Shown here in pieces: positions 12,901 through 22,555 of a DNA stretch of 64,000 nucleotides (position 1 is the stretch's first letter; each line of letters opens with the position of its first letter). Source of the DNA: Fomitopsis serialis. Its lineage: Eukaryota > Basidiomycota > Agaricomycetes > Polyporales > Fomitopsidaceae. The notes beneath the pieces are model-generated. The model was not told where the DNA came from and searched no databases. It saw nothing but the letters and a program-made list of their open reading frames with translations. The stretch is taken from the NCBI RefSeq assembly GCF_022376445.1, contig NW_025955083.1, positions 1 to 64,000 on the forward strand, given 5' to 3'. The position numbers were made by a program, and so were the translations under genes.

Positions 12901-13365
12901 AATGGTATGACCATCGTATTGCTCGTGTTCATCGTGTTCATCACTTTCTTCACCTGACAGCTCGTCGTGATGGAAATCTAGAGATGCGTCATATACGCTG
13001 AGTCGCATATCGACTTGTTGAATAGCCCACCTTGTAAATTTTGCGTGTCTTCCTGACTGTGTGAGCTGGATCCATGTCGTTGTTCTGGACTAGAAGACCT
13101 TCAATAACGTCATTTCTAAGGTGTATAGTCACTACGGAATTACTCACCTTGAGTCGCGTTTGACTTCCTCAGCCTCAGACTCGGACTCTCCATCATGGTC
13201 TTCGTCGACGTAAGTTTCCCTTAGTTTGCCCTTTTTGTACCATGCACATTGGCGGCTGGTAGATTGATGCGATGCGAGGCCTTGCATAGTATCAAAAGGT
13301 CTGTTGCACGCATCGCACGTCGGGCCCAACAAATCGGCGAAAGAAAATAATCGCTTTTTAGGCAT
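9905..13365 (-). CDS. Plavaka-family transposase (DNA transposon), apparently near complete
   Basis: This gene encodes a cut-and-paste transposase of the Plavaka group, which is common in basidiomycetes. The first exon (13365-13144) has a C2H2-like finger, CDACNRPF followed by HQSTSRQC. Middle exons encode an acidic/Ser-rich linker and then WDPFSGETDWEIAKWFI and VREKLGLSYHN. The large exon ending at 10373 carries the catalytic core: ATDKTQLTQFSG with the first Asp, PVCQCPETG, the family signature CITPDVLHQLYQGVFKH, and an ERLHIDLAKKAWRASNHRD segment. The last exon (10201-9905) has ADPVHMMYEVNK and WTSDSVLDRASRFLLNNW, the usual C-terminal pattern. No stop or frameshift was seen in the core, so the protein may be active. 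I did not find terminal inverted repeats around it. Confidence 0.82.
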
Positions 13366-14051
13366 GCCTGGCCCGTAGTTGAAGGCTTTTCATTGTCAGA
13401 GAAATTGAATCACTCACTGGTGGTCTGTCAAGAGTGAATATAAACCGGGTTACTCACTGCCGGACTTTCAAGAGTGATGCGCCGTAGAATCCGATGCAAA
13501 AATTCGGGGAGAATGAAGGCTGGGCGCGACGGATGCTACAGTGTTGATATTAATATTCGGTACCTTGGGCTCCTTCCTCACTTGGCCAAGAGTCCCACCC
13601 GAACTTGACAGGCGGCGCTCGTCAGGGCCGCCCTCCAGCGTCTCACACTTCTGCTCCTTGCTGCAAAGTTCGCTCGTCCCACCGACGCAGAAACTGAGAA
13701 TTGTTCAACTCTATCAAACTCAGTACGTTCACGTTCAGTATCACAGGGACGCATATCCACTATACTGAGCCTTTCATTCACCATTCGTGTTACGTTGTCC
13801 GGGTACATAGTCCTATTCCAAAGGCGTTGCAAGCGGCGAGCTGCCCTCACCGTGACAGTGGCATCCGTTCATACTAGCATCATTTGACTTGTGGTGAGTT
13901 CAATAACCATTCTCTGGATCATGTGAAACATACCTCCACGTTACAACGCTTTCCTGCCCTGCACTGGTCCATTGGCAGTGTATGTATGGGTCCGATTCGT
14001 GCGCATGTCCTGGCTCCCTTCTGCACATTCTATTATTAGCCATGTGCCACA

Positions 14052-14084
14052 TTGGGATTGCGCGGTGATACCGCGCGATCCTAA
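14052..14084. repeat. Hairpin-forming inverted repeat
   Basis: TTGGGATTGCGCGGT is followed, after a short loop, by ACCGCGCGATCCTAA. The arms are complementary apart from two or three mismatches. It lies in the gap between the Plavaka gene and the start of the split gene; its role is unknown. Confidence 0.55.
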
Positions 14085-14473
14085 TATGGACTAGTGCTGT
14101 GGGCGTCTACACATCCATTGATCGGCGATCGCGGAGCCGCGGCCCCCGCCTCCGCCTTGCACTCCATTAACCTTCAAGTCTCATACCCTCTCGCACCGTC
14201 TTCCGCACGCTGCATTTCGGCGGTCTGCTGGTGGCTCTCTGGGTGTGGGGGATACTTGGCTCCCGAAGTTACCGGTATGTTGGTTCCGTTCAATTTCTTC
14301 GGGCAATGAGCCAAGTGCTGCACGGTCATGGTGTTAAGGTCCGATAGTCAGCCCCACCGGCTGTAACCGGGTCACTTGACTACCGAGCGGCCCGTTACAT
14401 AACGGCGGACCGTTACATAACTATGCCAGGGTTCTGGGTTCCCGTCGTGTTACGGCGTTGCCCCCACTGAGTC

Positions 14474-16416
14474 ATGCAGGTCCCCCCTCCGAGTGCCTAC
14501 TCGTACGCTGAGGCGTACAACGGGCTCAGCCCTCGGGACGACAGTCCCGTCGTGCTTTTCGGCTCCCTCGACTCACAAATCTTCGCAGATCATTTCGAAG
14601 GCGGGGGAAAGTCGTACTACTACACGGGATCGCCTCGTGCATCGAGGGTCAGCAATTTGAGTGAAAGTGAGTTCACAATGCTCTCGCCATTTCGCATCAA
14701 TAACAACAAATCCTTGTACAGCACCGCCACTCTCTGACATCACTTCAGAGGGCGTAGATACGTCGAGTGAAGACGAGGAAGATTATCTAGAGGTGTTGCG
14801 CAAGTGGCCCGCCGCTCAACGTGTGTTTGGTAGTTCGCTGGAGCACGCGGACTTTCCAAAGGTCTACCGCGCCGTACAGGTAAGCATCCATAGCCATGAA
14901 AAGGCCGTGCATACGATTTGATCTTCTCAACGTTAGGAGACCGAGCTTTCTCGCGAGGAGTGGAGGCAGCTGCGATCGTTCCTAATCCAACACCCCTTCA
15001 TTGTCCGGCATTTCTGGTAGGTTTGCTCAACGTATCGGTAATGCTGATCCGTAGTAATGCTCTCATCTGATATACAGGTTCGACTACGATATGGTCAAAC
15101 AAACTATCACTTCCGGTTCCCCGGGCACCCTTCATCAAGTCGTCGCTCCTATGATCGATAAAGTGGTCGTGAAGCCAATTATCAAACCGTGGATGGAGCG
15201 CTACCCCCTCGACTACGCGTACCTCCAGCAGATTCCGGGCCAGATGGACGTATCATCAGACCGGTTGGCAGTGCCGGACGTCACCATCAATCTCCTCTTT
15301 AGACCACCTAAGACTACCTCAGACCAGAACGACTTCGAGCTGGTGGTTGTGGAGAACGCTCACTTCGAGAAGACCACCCATGTCTTGCAGAAGGTACGTC
15401 GGATGTCTGGCTTTCAAACAGCTCGCTCACCGGTTTGACAGACGGCCCGGATGATGATCCGTGGACGCAATCAGGACGCCAGCTTGCGAGTGCCTGCGGA
15501 GGAGCGCATGGAGTCCACGGATGCATTGTCGGCCTCACAGACTAGCACGAGTTCGGACGACTCGAGCAAGCTTTCCGCGCTCACCTCGCGGACTAGCGAG
15601 AGTTCGGGCCACTCGAGTAACCCTCCAGCTCTCCCGTCACTGTCTGACCAGAACGTACGCGAACGCCACGTCATTATGGACGCGCACGGCGAACTGTCCG
15701 ATCTAAGCTCTCTCACGATCTCGCACGAGGACGAGGGGTCGCAGACCAGGACTTACAAATCCACGACATACATCGTCGTCATCCTCGAGGAGACCCACGT
15801 AGATACTACCCAGGCGGAGCTACCTGATACGGTCGATATCAAACCTCACCGTTGGCAGGAGCTTCCGCTCGACGACGATTGCATCTGCGGCGGGTGGGCG
15901 TACGGGGGTAAAGTGTATGTCGGGCGGACCCGTGCGGTCGTGTTGGCGTTCCAGGGGTCGGACGATGCCAAACTCTTGATGCTGCGGGCGGGGTCCTTCA
16001 CACTGGCCGACTGGATTTACCACCACAAGGCGTTGGTGAGTGCGCTACAGCATCATTACATCGATCAATGCTGATTGCAGTTGGTTTTACCATAGCGTTT
16101 GCGCTCGAACTGGGCCACAGCGACCGACGAGGAACTGTGGCAGCGTGACGCTTTCTTGGGGGAAACGTGGTATCGCTGCATGGGTGAGATACGACACCAG
16201 ATTTTCTGCCACACCACCATGGGCCGGTACTGGTTGAACCCATCGATCGACGTGGATCCTGAAGTTTATATCAAGACACTGGGTGATGAGGAAGACGACC
16301 TCAACTATCAGGATCCACCAATGACAGATCCCTCCGTCAACATGCAGATGGAACTCCGGCACGCGGCGTATACTAATGCGCTGGAGCGTCGGGCCAAGAA
16401 CCAGCCTGCCGCTGCG
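14474..16416 (+). pseudogene. 5' part of a host gene split by an LTR retrotransposon (unknown function)
   Basis: Six exons join in phase: 14474-14666, 14749-14879, 14937-15016, 15078-15393, 15442-16035 and 16096-16416, all with GT..AG borders. The protein (545 residues here) begins MQVPPPSAYSYAEAY. It has a helical segment REEWRQLRSFLIQHP, a beta-rich stretch with PDVTINLLF and ELVVVENA, a Ser/Thr-rich linker and a compact C-terminal domain (GGWAYGGKVYVGR, FTLADWIYHH). The family is not recognised. The PD...E-x-N pattern vaguely recalls a PD-(D/E)XK fold, which is speculation. The retroelement begins at 16417 and supplies an immediate TGT TAG, so the broken gene would end Ala-Ala-Ala-Cys-stop. 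The remaining exon lies at 29555-29842. Confidence 0.75.
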
Positions 16417-16987
16417 TGTTAGGGCTCGACGAATCGAGTCCTGGACACAGGGGACGGGCTACTCGGCGAACCTAACTTGGTGGTCGCTCCGCGACCGGGC
16501 AGACGAACGTGGCGAGTCGTGAGGTCGTGAAAGGCGTATAGCCCGTAAGAGTCGTACGAAGACGACGAGTCTTCGTTAAGGTCGTTCACGCGGCTATAGG
16601 GCACGCGCTGGCAGTCGGCGACGAGCCAGGCTGTTGCGGGGATCGGCGACGAGCTTACCCCAAGGCGAAGCGACGAGCTAACGCCTTTTGTACGAGAGTG
16701 CGACGAGCACTCTCGCTTGAGACCGAATCCCTAGTTCGTACGGCGCGAATAGATCGAGCGCGGACGAAGTGGTTGGGAGTAAAAGGCTAACTTCCATTTC
16801 GGTATGGCGCGCGCTCTACGGAGACGCGCGCCTACGAATACAAATATAGTAACAACGTAACTAAATACGGTAGGCGTACATTAATAGTTAGGCCCGGGCA
16901 ACGAATGCCTGCGGGTCGCGGTTGTTATATGTAGCACGGAATAGATTAACGTACGCAGTCTTGATTCTATCCGTAGCGTCCGTAACA
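16417..16987 (-). repeat. 3' LTR of the retrotransposon
   Basis: 571 bp, TG..CA borders, identical by eye to the copy at 28979-29549. In element sense it follows a purine-rich tract (GGTGGGGGGCTC, complement of about 16988-16999) that fits a polypurine tract. The terminal ORF of the element runs about 100 bases into this LTR. The 61-codon frame inside the LTR is present in both copies and has no support as a gene. Confidence 0.93.
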
Positions 16988-17559
16988 GAGCCCCCCACCG
17001 CGGCTCGTAGGTCTTGAGCAATGTCCGGCCGAGGCTCCAACTCTAAGAGGATTCTCCCTAACGCGTACCAATGCTTGAGGCGAACTATGTCATCCTCGCT
17101 GTCGAGGCAGCGCGGTTCGGAGAAGGCGGGGTAATACGATGAGTTCGCCCCCCAGGCGCGTCGCAGACGATCGCGGATATCGGCCCAGATCGCTCCTCGA
17201 ACTTCATTTGACGTAGCGTTCCTCAGCGCCGGATGCCGTCCCACCACCAAACGTTCGACGTTGAGTCGGAAGTGGTAGGTTCCCAACTCCCACACCTCTC
17301 GATCGACTTCTCCCGGGAGGGGATTGCGGAGAGGGGCAACTTCCTGATCCGTCAAGGGGCGAGCCATGGACTTGCTCAGTGCGACGTTAAGATGCTGAGG
17401 AGCTTTGAGGCGGGACTTCCAACCCTTGTGCTTGGTAGGCTTCCACGTTCCCGGAAGCTTGTGCAGAGCATCGACATGCGTCTGACGCGTCTTCAACCAC
17501 CGAAGGATCGCGATGTAGCCGTCGTCGCCCTCCATTCGTAGGATAGCAGGGAAGGGCAT
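16888..17559 (-). CDS. Retrotransposon terminal ORF, unknown function, ends inside the 3' LTR
   Basis: 223 residues, not recognised. The sequence is mostly helical and basic at the start (MPFPAILRMEGDDGYIAILRWL, then KHKGWKSRLK). It has a middle segment WELGTYHFRLNVERLVVGRHP and a C-terminal helix DRIKTAYVNLFRATYNNRD. It overlaps the preceding 809-codon ORF by 67 bases and lies in the -1 frame relative to it, so the two may form one product through frameshifting or splicing. About 100 bases of it, including the stop, lie in the LTR, so the matching part of the other LTR is also open. It has no signal peptide or membrane segment, so it is not an envelope-like protein. Confidence 0.55.
   Translation of the reverse strand: MPFPAILRMEGDDGYIAILRWLKTRQTHVDALHKLPGTWKPTKHKGWKSRLKAPQHLNVALSKSMARPLTDQEVAPLRNPLPGEVDREVWELGTYHFRLNVERLVVGRHPALRNATSNEVRGAIWADIRDRLRRAWGANSSYYPAFSEPRCLDSEDDIVRLKHWYALGRILLELEPRPDIAQDLRAAVGGSVTDATDRIKTAYVNLFRATYNNRDPQAFVARA
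16988..17000 (-). other. Probable polypurine tract
   Basis: In element sense the bases just before the 3' LTR read GGTGGGGGGCTC and then the LTR start TGTTACGG. A purine-rich tract in this position normally primes plus-strand DNA synthesis. Confidence 0.6.
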
Positions 17560-19922
17560 GATGTGCGCGTTCTCGGGGGGAGTTGTGGTTCCGGGCCTCG
17601 GTCGTGCTCCCAGGCTAAGCGGCCTACGGGGATGTCTCCATCTCGCTCGAAGGGGTGGCGAAGAAAAGCGTCCACTTCGGCAGCCGAGAAGAGCGGCAGC
17701 TTAGTCCGAACTGGCGCTCCCGAGGAGAGAGTGACCACATGGAACTCGTCGGCGAGGGGAAGGTCTCCGGATGGTCGTTCTTCTGTCGAACTCGATGCAA
17801 CGGGATGGTTGGTCAACCGATCCCCCAATGGGACACCTACGCGAGCGAATAGCGAGCGAGGCTCTTCGAGCCTATCAAGGAGGGGTCGGTTGAGGTCGCG
17901 CTCGTAGGAGCTGGTTCCCGGTTGAGGAGTCTCCGCTTCCGTCATCGACAGTCGATCCGCTAGTGAGCGAGAGGACGAGACCGGCGCAGGGTGTGCCATG
18001 CGCTCTTCCAGGGAGAGAGTCGATACAGGGATAGGAGGAGCCCTGGAGAGAGAGCGGCGGCGACCGTGCTCGGACCTGACGGGGCTTCGACCTCGATCTT
18101 CTCGTCCCAATTCCCTACGATCCGAGGGTCGCCTGAACGAGTCCCGGGGAGGCGAGCGGGGACGTCGAGGACCGGTATCAGGTCGGTAGGAGTCGCGGGC
18201 TCTCCGGTCGCGTCGTGGCGAACGACTCCGGTAGCCTCGACGAGGAGGGGAACGGAGAGAAGCTCGTTCGTAGGGGCGTGAACGACCGTAATTCCGTGGG
18301 GACCGAGGAGGAGAGTGACGATGGCGGGGAGACCTCGACCGCGAGAAATTGCGGCGCGCATCCCGGGGAGAGGTTGAGCGGCCTCGGTGCGTCGGAGGGA
18401 GGTTGGTCGGCAGTGCGGGCGACAGAGGACGAGATTCCTTCAGTTTGCCTTTGTCGGCGCCCGTTAGTCGGGGCAGCGGAGAGATCCTCCCCTGCGCGAG
18501 CTCTTGATCGGCCCCCGGTTCCGGCGAAGGGGGCAAGGAGAACGCCATTGGTGAGTCCTTTCGGAGGGGCGAAGAGTTCGCACCGCTCCGAAGAGGAGTG
18601 GCCGAGCAGTCCTCAACGGAGTTCGCCGTCGCCCGGCCTTCTTGAAGGGGCGAAGAGTTCGCTCCACTTCGAGGAGCGGTTTTTGAGCGATCCTCCGAGG
18701 AGGTCAACATCGGCGTGTCTCCTTGAAGGGGCGAAAGGTTCGCTCCGCTTCGAGGAGGGGACGCGGGGCTATCCTCCATGACTACATCGGGAGAGGGGTG
18801 GTTGTTCCAAGCGTCCTCATCTCCCGGGAAGGATGTCGCAGCGAGGGCTGGCGGGAAGACTGGTTCAGCTCCCGAGGAAGTGGAAGCGACGGGGGGAGAG
18901 CACACGGGCACGGGAAACTTCACGTAGTTGAAGTCCGGGTCCTCATCCGCGCTGTCCAATTCTTCTTCCTCTTCTCGCTGCCTCTTCCGAGACTTTCGGT
19001 TGGATGGCGCTTTAGGCGCGTGATCCGTATCGTCCCAGTATTCCAGCAGCAAGCGGAGGTCGAGACGAGCGAAGGAGTCTTGCACGACGGAAGGGGAGGG
19101 AGGCTTGCGAGTCACACACCATACGGGGACTCCGAACCATACGAGCCGCTTCAGGACTTCCGTGTCGTCCTCGTCGACCCAACTTCCCATCCCGAGGAGC
19201 CTCGTCTCAGGAGCACTCATGAATCCTTCGTCGAACACCATCTGTAGATACCTCTTGTGCGAATAGCCTCGCAGTTCGAGGAGGTGTCGTTGAATGAGAG
19301 CGACGTCCTTCCGGAAGGGGAACAGCTTCAACGAGGCGCTGCTGAATCGATAGAGGGCATCTTGGACCTCGGCGGGGCGGAGGCGAAGACTGCGGGGGGG
19401 AGACGGGTCGGCGAGGAAATAGTCGTTGGCTCGCGTGAGTTCGGCCTGGTAGAGCGTTTGGAGGGCTCGAGAGAACTCGGGAGTGGGCACCCCCTGTCCG
19501 TTCTGATAGCTCATGACGTGGAAGGTGCCCCTCTTCCTTCCTTTCGTGAAGTCGAGAGTCACGTAGGCAGGGTCGACTCCTTCTTCGGAGGGAGGAACCT
19601 CGTAGATGAAGGCGCGATGCCCTTGCGCACTAGCCCAGTATTGAGGGTGGAAACCCGGTTCGAAGAGGCCTGTTCTTCCGTCCGCGAATACCTCCTCTAG
19701 CGCGTCTTGTTGAGGAGGAAGCGAGGGCACGTAGGGGGCGTTTGGTGATACAGCCCATACTCCCGGGCTGAGGGCTACAGCCGAGCGAGTCCTGCGGTGC
19801 GCTTGGAAGTGGGTCCAGGCCGAATTCCGAGCCTGGGGCATGGCGGGAGCAATGCGATAGTCGTGAGGGAGGAAGAGAGTCTCCCGGAAGCGAAGCAAGG
19901 AGGACGAGGAAGGGCCGGACAT
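17493..19922 (-). CDS. Extra retrotransposon ORF: 809-aa protein with an RS/SR-rich domain
   Basis: This is not a standard retroelement gene. Residues 1-290 look folded (MSGPSSSSLLRFRETLFLP, FIYEVPPSEEGVDPAYVTLDF, LLELRGYSHKRYLQMVFDEGF). A basic patch KSRKRQREEEEELDSADED around residue 315 could be a nuclear localisation signal. Residues about 380-480 contain three copies of a unit with the core RSGANxSPL. Residues about 510-640 are dense in RS/SP dipeptides (RSRSPRHRHSPPRSPR and similar), like the RS domains of splicing factors. It is separated from the integrase ORF by about 380 bases and lies where env sits in retroviruses, but has no membrane features. RNA binding or host-splicing contact is inferred from composition only. 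Confidence 0.7.
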   Translation of the reverse strand: MSGPSSSSLLRFRETLFLPHDYRIAPAMPQARNSAWTHFQAHRRTRSAVALSPGVWAVSPNAPYVPSLPPQQDALEEVFADGRTGLFEPGFHPQYWASAQGHRAFIYEVPPSEEGVDPAYVTLDFTKGRKRGTFHVMSYQNGQGVPTPEFSRALQTLYQAELTRANDYFLADPSPPRSLRLRPAEVQDALYRFSSASLKLFPFRKDVALIQRHLLELRGYSHKRYLQMVFDEGFMSAPETRLLGMGSWVDEDDTEVLKRLVWFGVPVWCVTRKPPSPSVVQDSFARLDLRLLLEYWDDTDHAPKAPSNRKSRKRQREEEEELDSADEDPDFNYVKFPVPVCSPPVASTSSGAEPVFPPALAATSFPGDEDAWNNHPSPDVVMEDSPASPPRSGANLSPLQGDTPMLTSSEDRSKTAPRSGANSSPLQEGRATANSVEDCSATPLRSGANSSPLRKDSPMAFSLPPSPEPGADQELAQGRISPLPRLTGADKGKLKESRPLSPALPTNLPPTHRGRSTSPRDARRNFSRSRSPRHRHSPPRSPRNYGRSRPYERASLRSPPRRGYRSRSPRRDRRARDSYRPDTGPRRPRSPPRDSFRRPSDRRELGREDRGRSPVRSEHGRRRSLSRAPPIPVSTLSLEERMAHPAPVSSSRSLADRLSMTEAETPQPGTSSYERDLNRPLLDRLEEPRSLFARVGVPLGDRLTNHPVASSSTEERPSGDLPLADEFHVVTLSSGAPVRTKLPLFSAAEVDAFLRHPFERDGDIPVGRLAWEHDRGPEPQLPPRTRTSCPSLLSYEWRATTATSRSFGG

Positions 19923-20299
19923 GACGATTTGAGTTGTAGTCGGACGAGGAAGGAGCAGGAGTGACGGCGTTCAATCGAAGAGCGCGTGAAGAGCGGACGA
20001 TCCGCACGTTCACAAGTTCAACGAAGATAGCAAGGAGCGAAGAGTTCGCTCGCTTGCGTGAAGAAGATGAGGGGGAGAGAGAGAGGAAGTGAGTAGCGCG
20101 CGAAGTGAACTGTGGCTGCACTTAGCCGCGTCGCGGTCACATGACAGACGCGGGGTCGAAAGCGCCGACGTGTCGGTGGGCGGAATTAGAGCGGGAAGGG
20201 ACTAGAAGTATGAGAGAAAGGAACTATCTACTACTATCTACGGTTACTTCCTACAATTGGTCTTATGTACTGTAGTAGCTGTTACTTTGAGTGAAACGT

Positions 20300-22555
20300 C
20301 TAACGCGTAAGGCCTTGCGATGCTTTGTATTCTCGTAGAATCTCGTGCGCGTTCCTAAGGTGAGCGGAGGGTTCCCAAGTGTCGTGTATGGGGCCGTAGT
20401 GTTTCCACCGCACTAGGAACTCCAAACGGTTCTTCTTCGACTTATTCCTTCTCCAGGCTACGATGCGATCGACCTCGTATTCCTCGGAGGCGAGGAGATC
20501 AGATTGTCGAGGGTCAGGTAGCGTGGGCCGGTCCAAGCCTTCGTAGGAGGCGTCGGACTCACGGTATCTTCGCAAGTGTTCGATACTAATGACGGGATTC
20601 ATTGGATAGGTATCGGGGATAGCCAGGCGGTAGACGAGAGGATTGACTTGTTCTTGCACGGGGAAGGGGCCGAGCATCCGTTGCACCAGTTTCTTACCCG
20701 TTCCTTTCACGTCCACTAACTCCAGAGTGTGCGGGTTTACTAGCACTCTCGAGCCGACGGGAAATGTTTCGGGTCTCCGTCCTTTGTTGTAGTTCCTTGC
20801 CGCCTGTTCTTGAGCTATGGCTATAGCATCCCGAGCGCGTTGGCGGTAGAGCTCCATTTCCATGGCGAAGTCGGTCGCCCGTTCGCTGGCAAGTTGCGGG
20901 CGTTCCACGTATCGACCGTTTTTGCTGAGGAAGTCCAGCGAGCCTTTAGGGTGGAAACCGTACAACAGAAAGTACGGGGATTGACCAGTGGCGGAGTGAA
21001 CGGAAGAGTTGTAAGCATGCGAGAGAGCCGGCAGCCATTTCGACCATCCGCTGCGGTCGCCTTGGATATAAGCTCTCAGCATCGTCTCGATGCGTTGGTT
21101 CACAATCTCCGTCTGTCCATCGTGTTGCGGGTGGTGCGAAGAAGACAAGCATAGGTGAATTCCCAGCTCGGCGGCGACCGCTCTCCAGAACTCTGACGTC
21201 CACCGACCGTCGCGGTCGCAAATGATGTGTTCAGGGATTCCGAACCGGTATACGATGTGTTGTACGAATAGTCGAGCGAACTCTACGGTGTTCAGCGTTC
21301 CTTCGCAGGGAATGAACAGTCCGAATTTCGTACAGCGGTCTACTATCACTAATATGGCGTCGTAGCCATTTGACCGTGGCAGACCGGTGATGAGGTCGAA
21401 GGAAATCCATTCAAAAGGACGATTGGGTATAGGATTGGGTCGTAGCAGTCCGGCCTTCGCTCTTCGATCCGTCTTGGTCTTCTGGCATACGTCGCAAGAC
21501 ATGGCGTAGTCCCGGACATCTCTTCGAAGAGAGGGCCAAAAGAATCTTTCGTTTATTCTCCAAGCCAACTTCCGAGGGCCTTCGTGGGCTGCTTCGTAAG
21601 GGGAGTCGTGCAACCGTGCGATCAAGGGAAACACTTCGGACCTGGGCACACATAGCCTGGCTGGGTCGGAGCCCGTGCGAATGTATAATAGGCCTGCGTC
21701 GTCGGTGAAGAAGCATTGCCCGGAGAATCTTTGCAGACCCGGCTCACTAGCTTTCCTCCACTTGTCTCGGAAGAAGGGGTCCTTCGCATAGCCTTCGACG
21801 AAGTTGTTCCTGTACTCGGAACTCATTTCGATGAGTAGAGTCGGCAGGGATACGTCTCTGTCGGGCGAATACAGTTGACTGGGATCTTCTGACTCTTCCG
21901 GGCTTGTTGTACTTGTCGCTGGTTGTCCTTGCGCTGTCGCGGGGTAAACCAGACGATCTAGGCTTAGATGGGGAGGAGTTCCTCCCGCAGCTTCGCTATC
22001 GTCGCCTGGGAGGGGAGGAGTTCCTCCCGCTTCCATGCTGGTTTGGCTCTCGGCGTAGGGATGGTCCTGGTCATGTTCATCGTCGTCGACTGGAAGGGGA
22101 GGTGTTCCTCCCGCTTCCACATTGGTTTGGCGTTCGGCGTAGAATTGATCTTGGTCTTGGTAGCTGGTATGTACTACTTCCAGCTCCTCGCCCCCACGCC
22201 GAAGGACGAAGTACCGGGATGTGTGAGGGAGAACCCGGTCGTCGGCGGGGTTGATTCGAGCACCGTTTCCCAAGAAGCGAGGGTCGACGCTGTCGCCGTG
22301 AGTCTGGAAGCTGGCGCGCGGTCGGCGGCGGTTTCCGCTGCTTCGGGAGTCGTTGGGTCCGGAACAATGGGGATCGAAAGGTCTTCCATAGGGGATTGAT
22401 GGTCCGGAGGAAGTCGCGGTAGTCGCGATAGTGGATCTACGTTGGAGTGGACCCGACCGGCACGGTGCACAATGTCTAGGTGCGGCATGAATGCGGCGAA
22501 GACCGCCCCCCAGGCCGCTAGACGTCGATTGGTGTTCTCGTAAGTTCGAGCCCAT
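20300..22555 (-). CDS. Retrotransposon integrase with C-terminal chromodomain
   Basis: Integrates the cDNA copy into the chromosome. The ORF has 751 codons and the recognisable part starts near residue 240. The HHCC zinc-binding segment is visible as LHDSPYEAAHEG followed by CDVCQKTK (about residue 350). The catalytic core has Asp in ISFDLITGLP (about 388), Asp in ICDRDGRW (about 446) and Glu in GQTEIVNQRIE (about 483). The C-terminal 55 residues (EEYEVDRIVAWRRN, FLVRWKHY, DTWEPSAHL) form a chromodomain, which in chromoviruses directs integration to marked chromatin. It overlaps the upstream polyprotein ORF by 382 bases in the -1 frame, so its N-terminal 125 codons may not be used. Confidence 0.92.
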   Translation of the reverse strand: MGSNLREHQSTSSGLGGGLRRIHAAPRHCAPCRSGPLQRRSTIATTATSSGPSIPYGRPFDPHCSGPNDSRSSGNRRRPRASFQTHGDSVDPRFLGNGARINPADDRVLPHTSRYFVLRRGGEELEVVHTSYQDQDQFYAERQTNVEAGGTPPLPVDDDEHDQDHPYAESQTSMEAGGTPPLPGDDSEAAGGTPPHLSLDRLVYPATAQGQPATSTTSPEESEDPSQLYSPDRDVSLPTLLIEMSSEYRNNFVEGYAKDPFFRDKWRKASEPGLQRFSGQCFFTDDAGLLYIRTGSDPARLCVPRSEVFPLIARLHDSPYEAAHEGPRKLAWRINERFFWPSLRRDVRDYAMSCDVCQKTKTDRRAKAGLLRPNPIPNRPFEWISFDLITGLPRSNGYDAILVIVDRCTKFGLFIPCEGTLNTVEFARLFVQHIVYRFGIPEHIICDRDGRWTSEFWRAVAAELGIHLCLSSSHHPQHDGQTEIVNQRIETMLRAYIQGDRSGWSKWLPALSHAYNSSVHSATGQSPYFLLYGFHPKGSLDFLSKNGRYVERPQLASERATDFAMEMELYRQRARDAIAIAQEQAARNYNKGRRPETFPVGSRVLVNPHTLELVDVKGTGKKLVQRMLGPFPVQEQVNPLVYRLAIPDTYPMNPVISIEHLRRYRESDASYEGLDRPTLPDPRQSDLLASEEYEVDRIVAWRRNKSKKNRLEFLVRWKHYGPIHDTWEPSAHLRNAHEILREYKASQGLTR

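Noticed and set aside
16419..16604. 61-codon ORF on the minus strand, identical at 28981-29166
   Set aside because: It lies entirely inside both LTRs, so its duplication follows from the LTRs. It has no domain and sits where regulatory sequence is expected.
17493..19922. Envelope protein of a retrovirus-like element
   Set aside because: The ORF is in the env position, but there is no signal peptide, transmembrane helix or glycoprotein-like cysteine pattern.
22277..22290. GGGAAAC as a -1 slippery site before the integrase frame
   Set aside because: The heptamer is present in element sense, but its phase is wrong for the upstream frame (codons are TGG GAA ACG), so it would not slip in the classical way.
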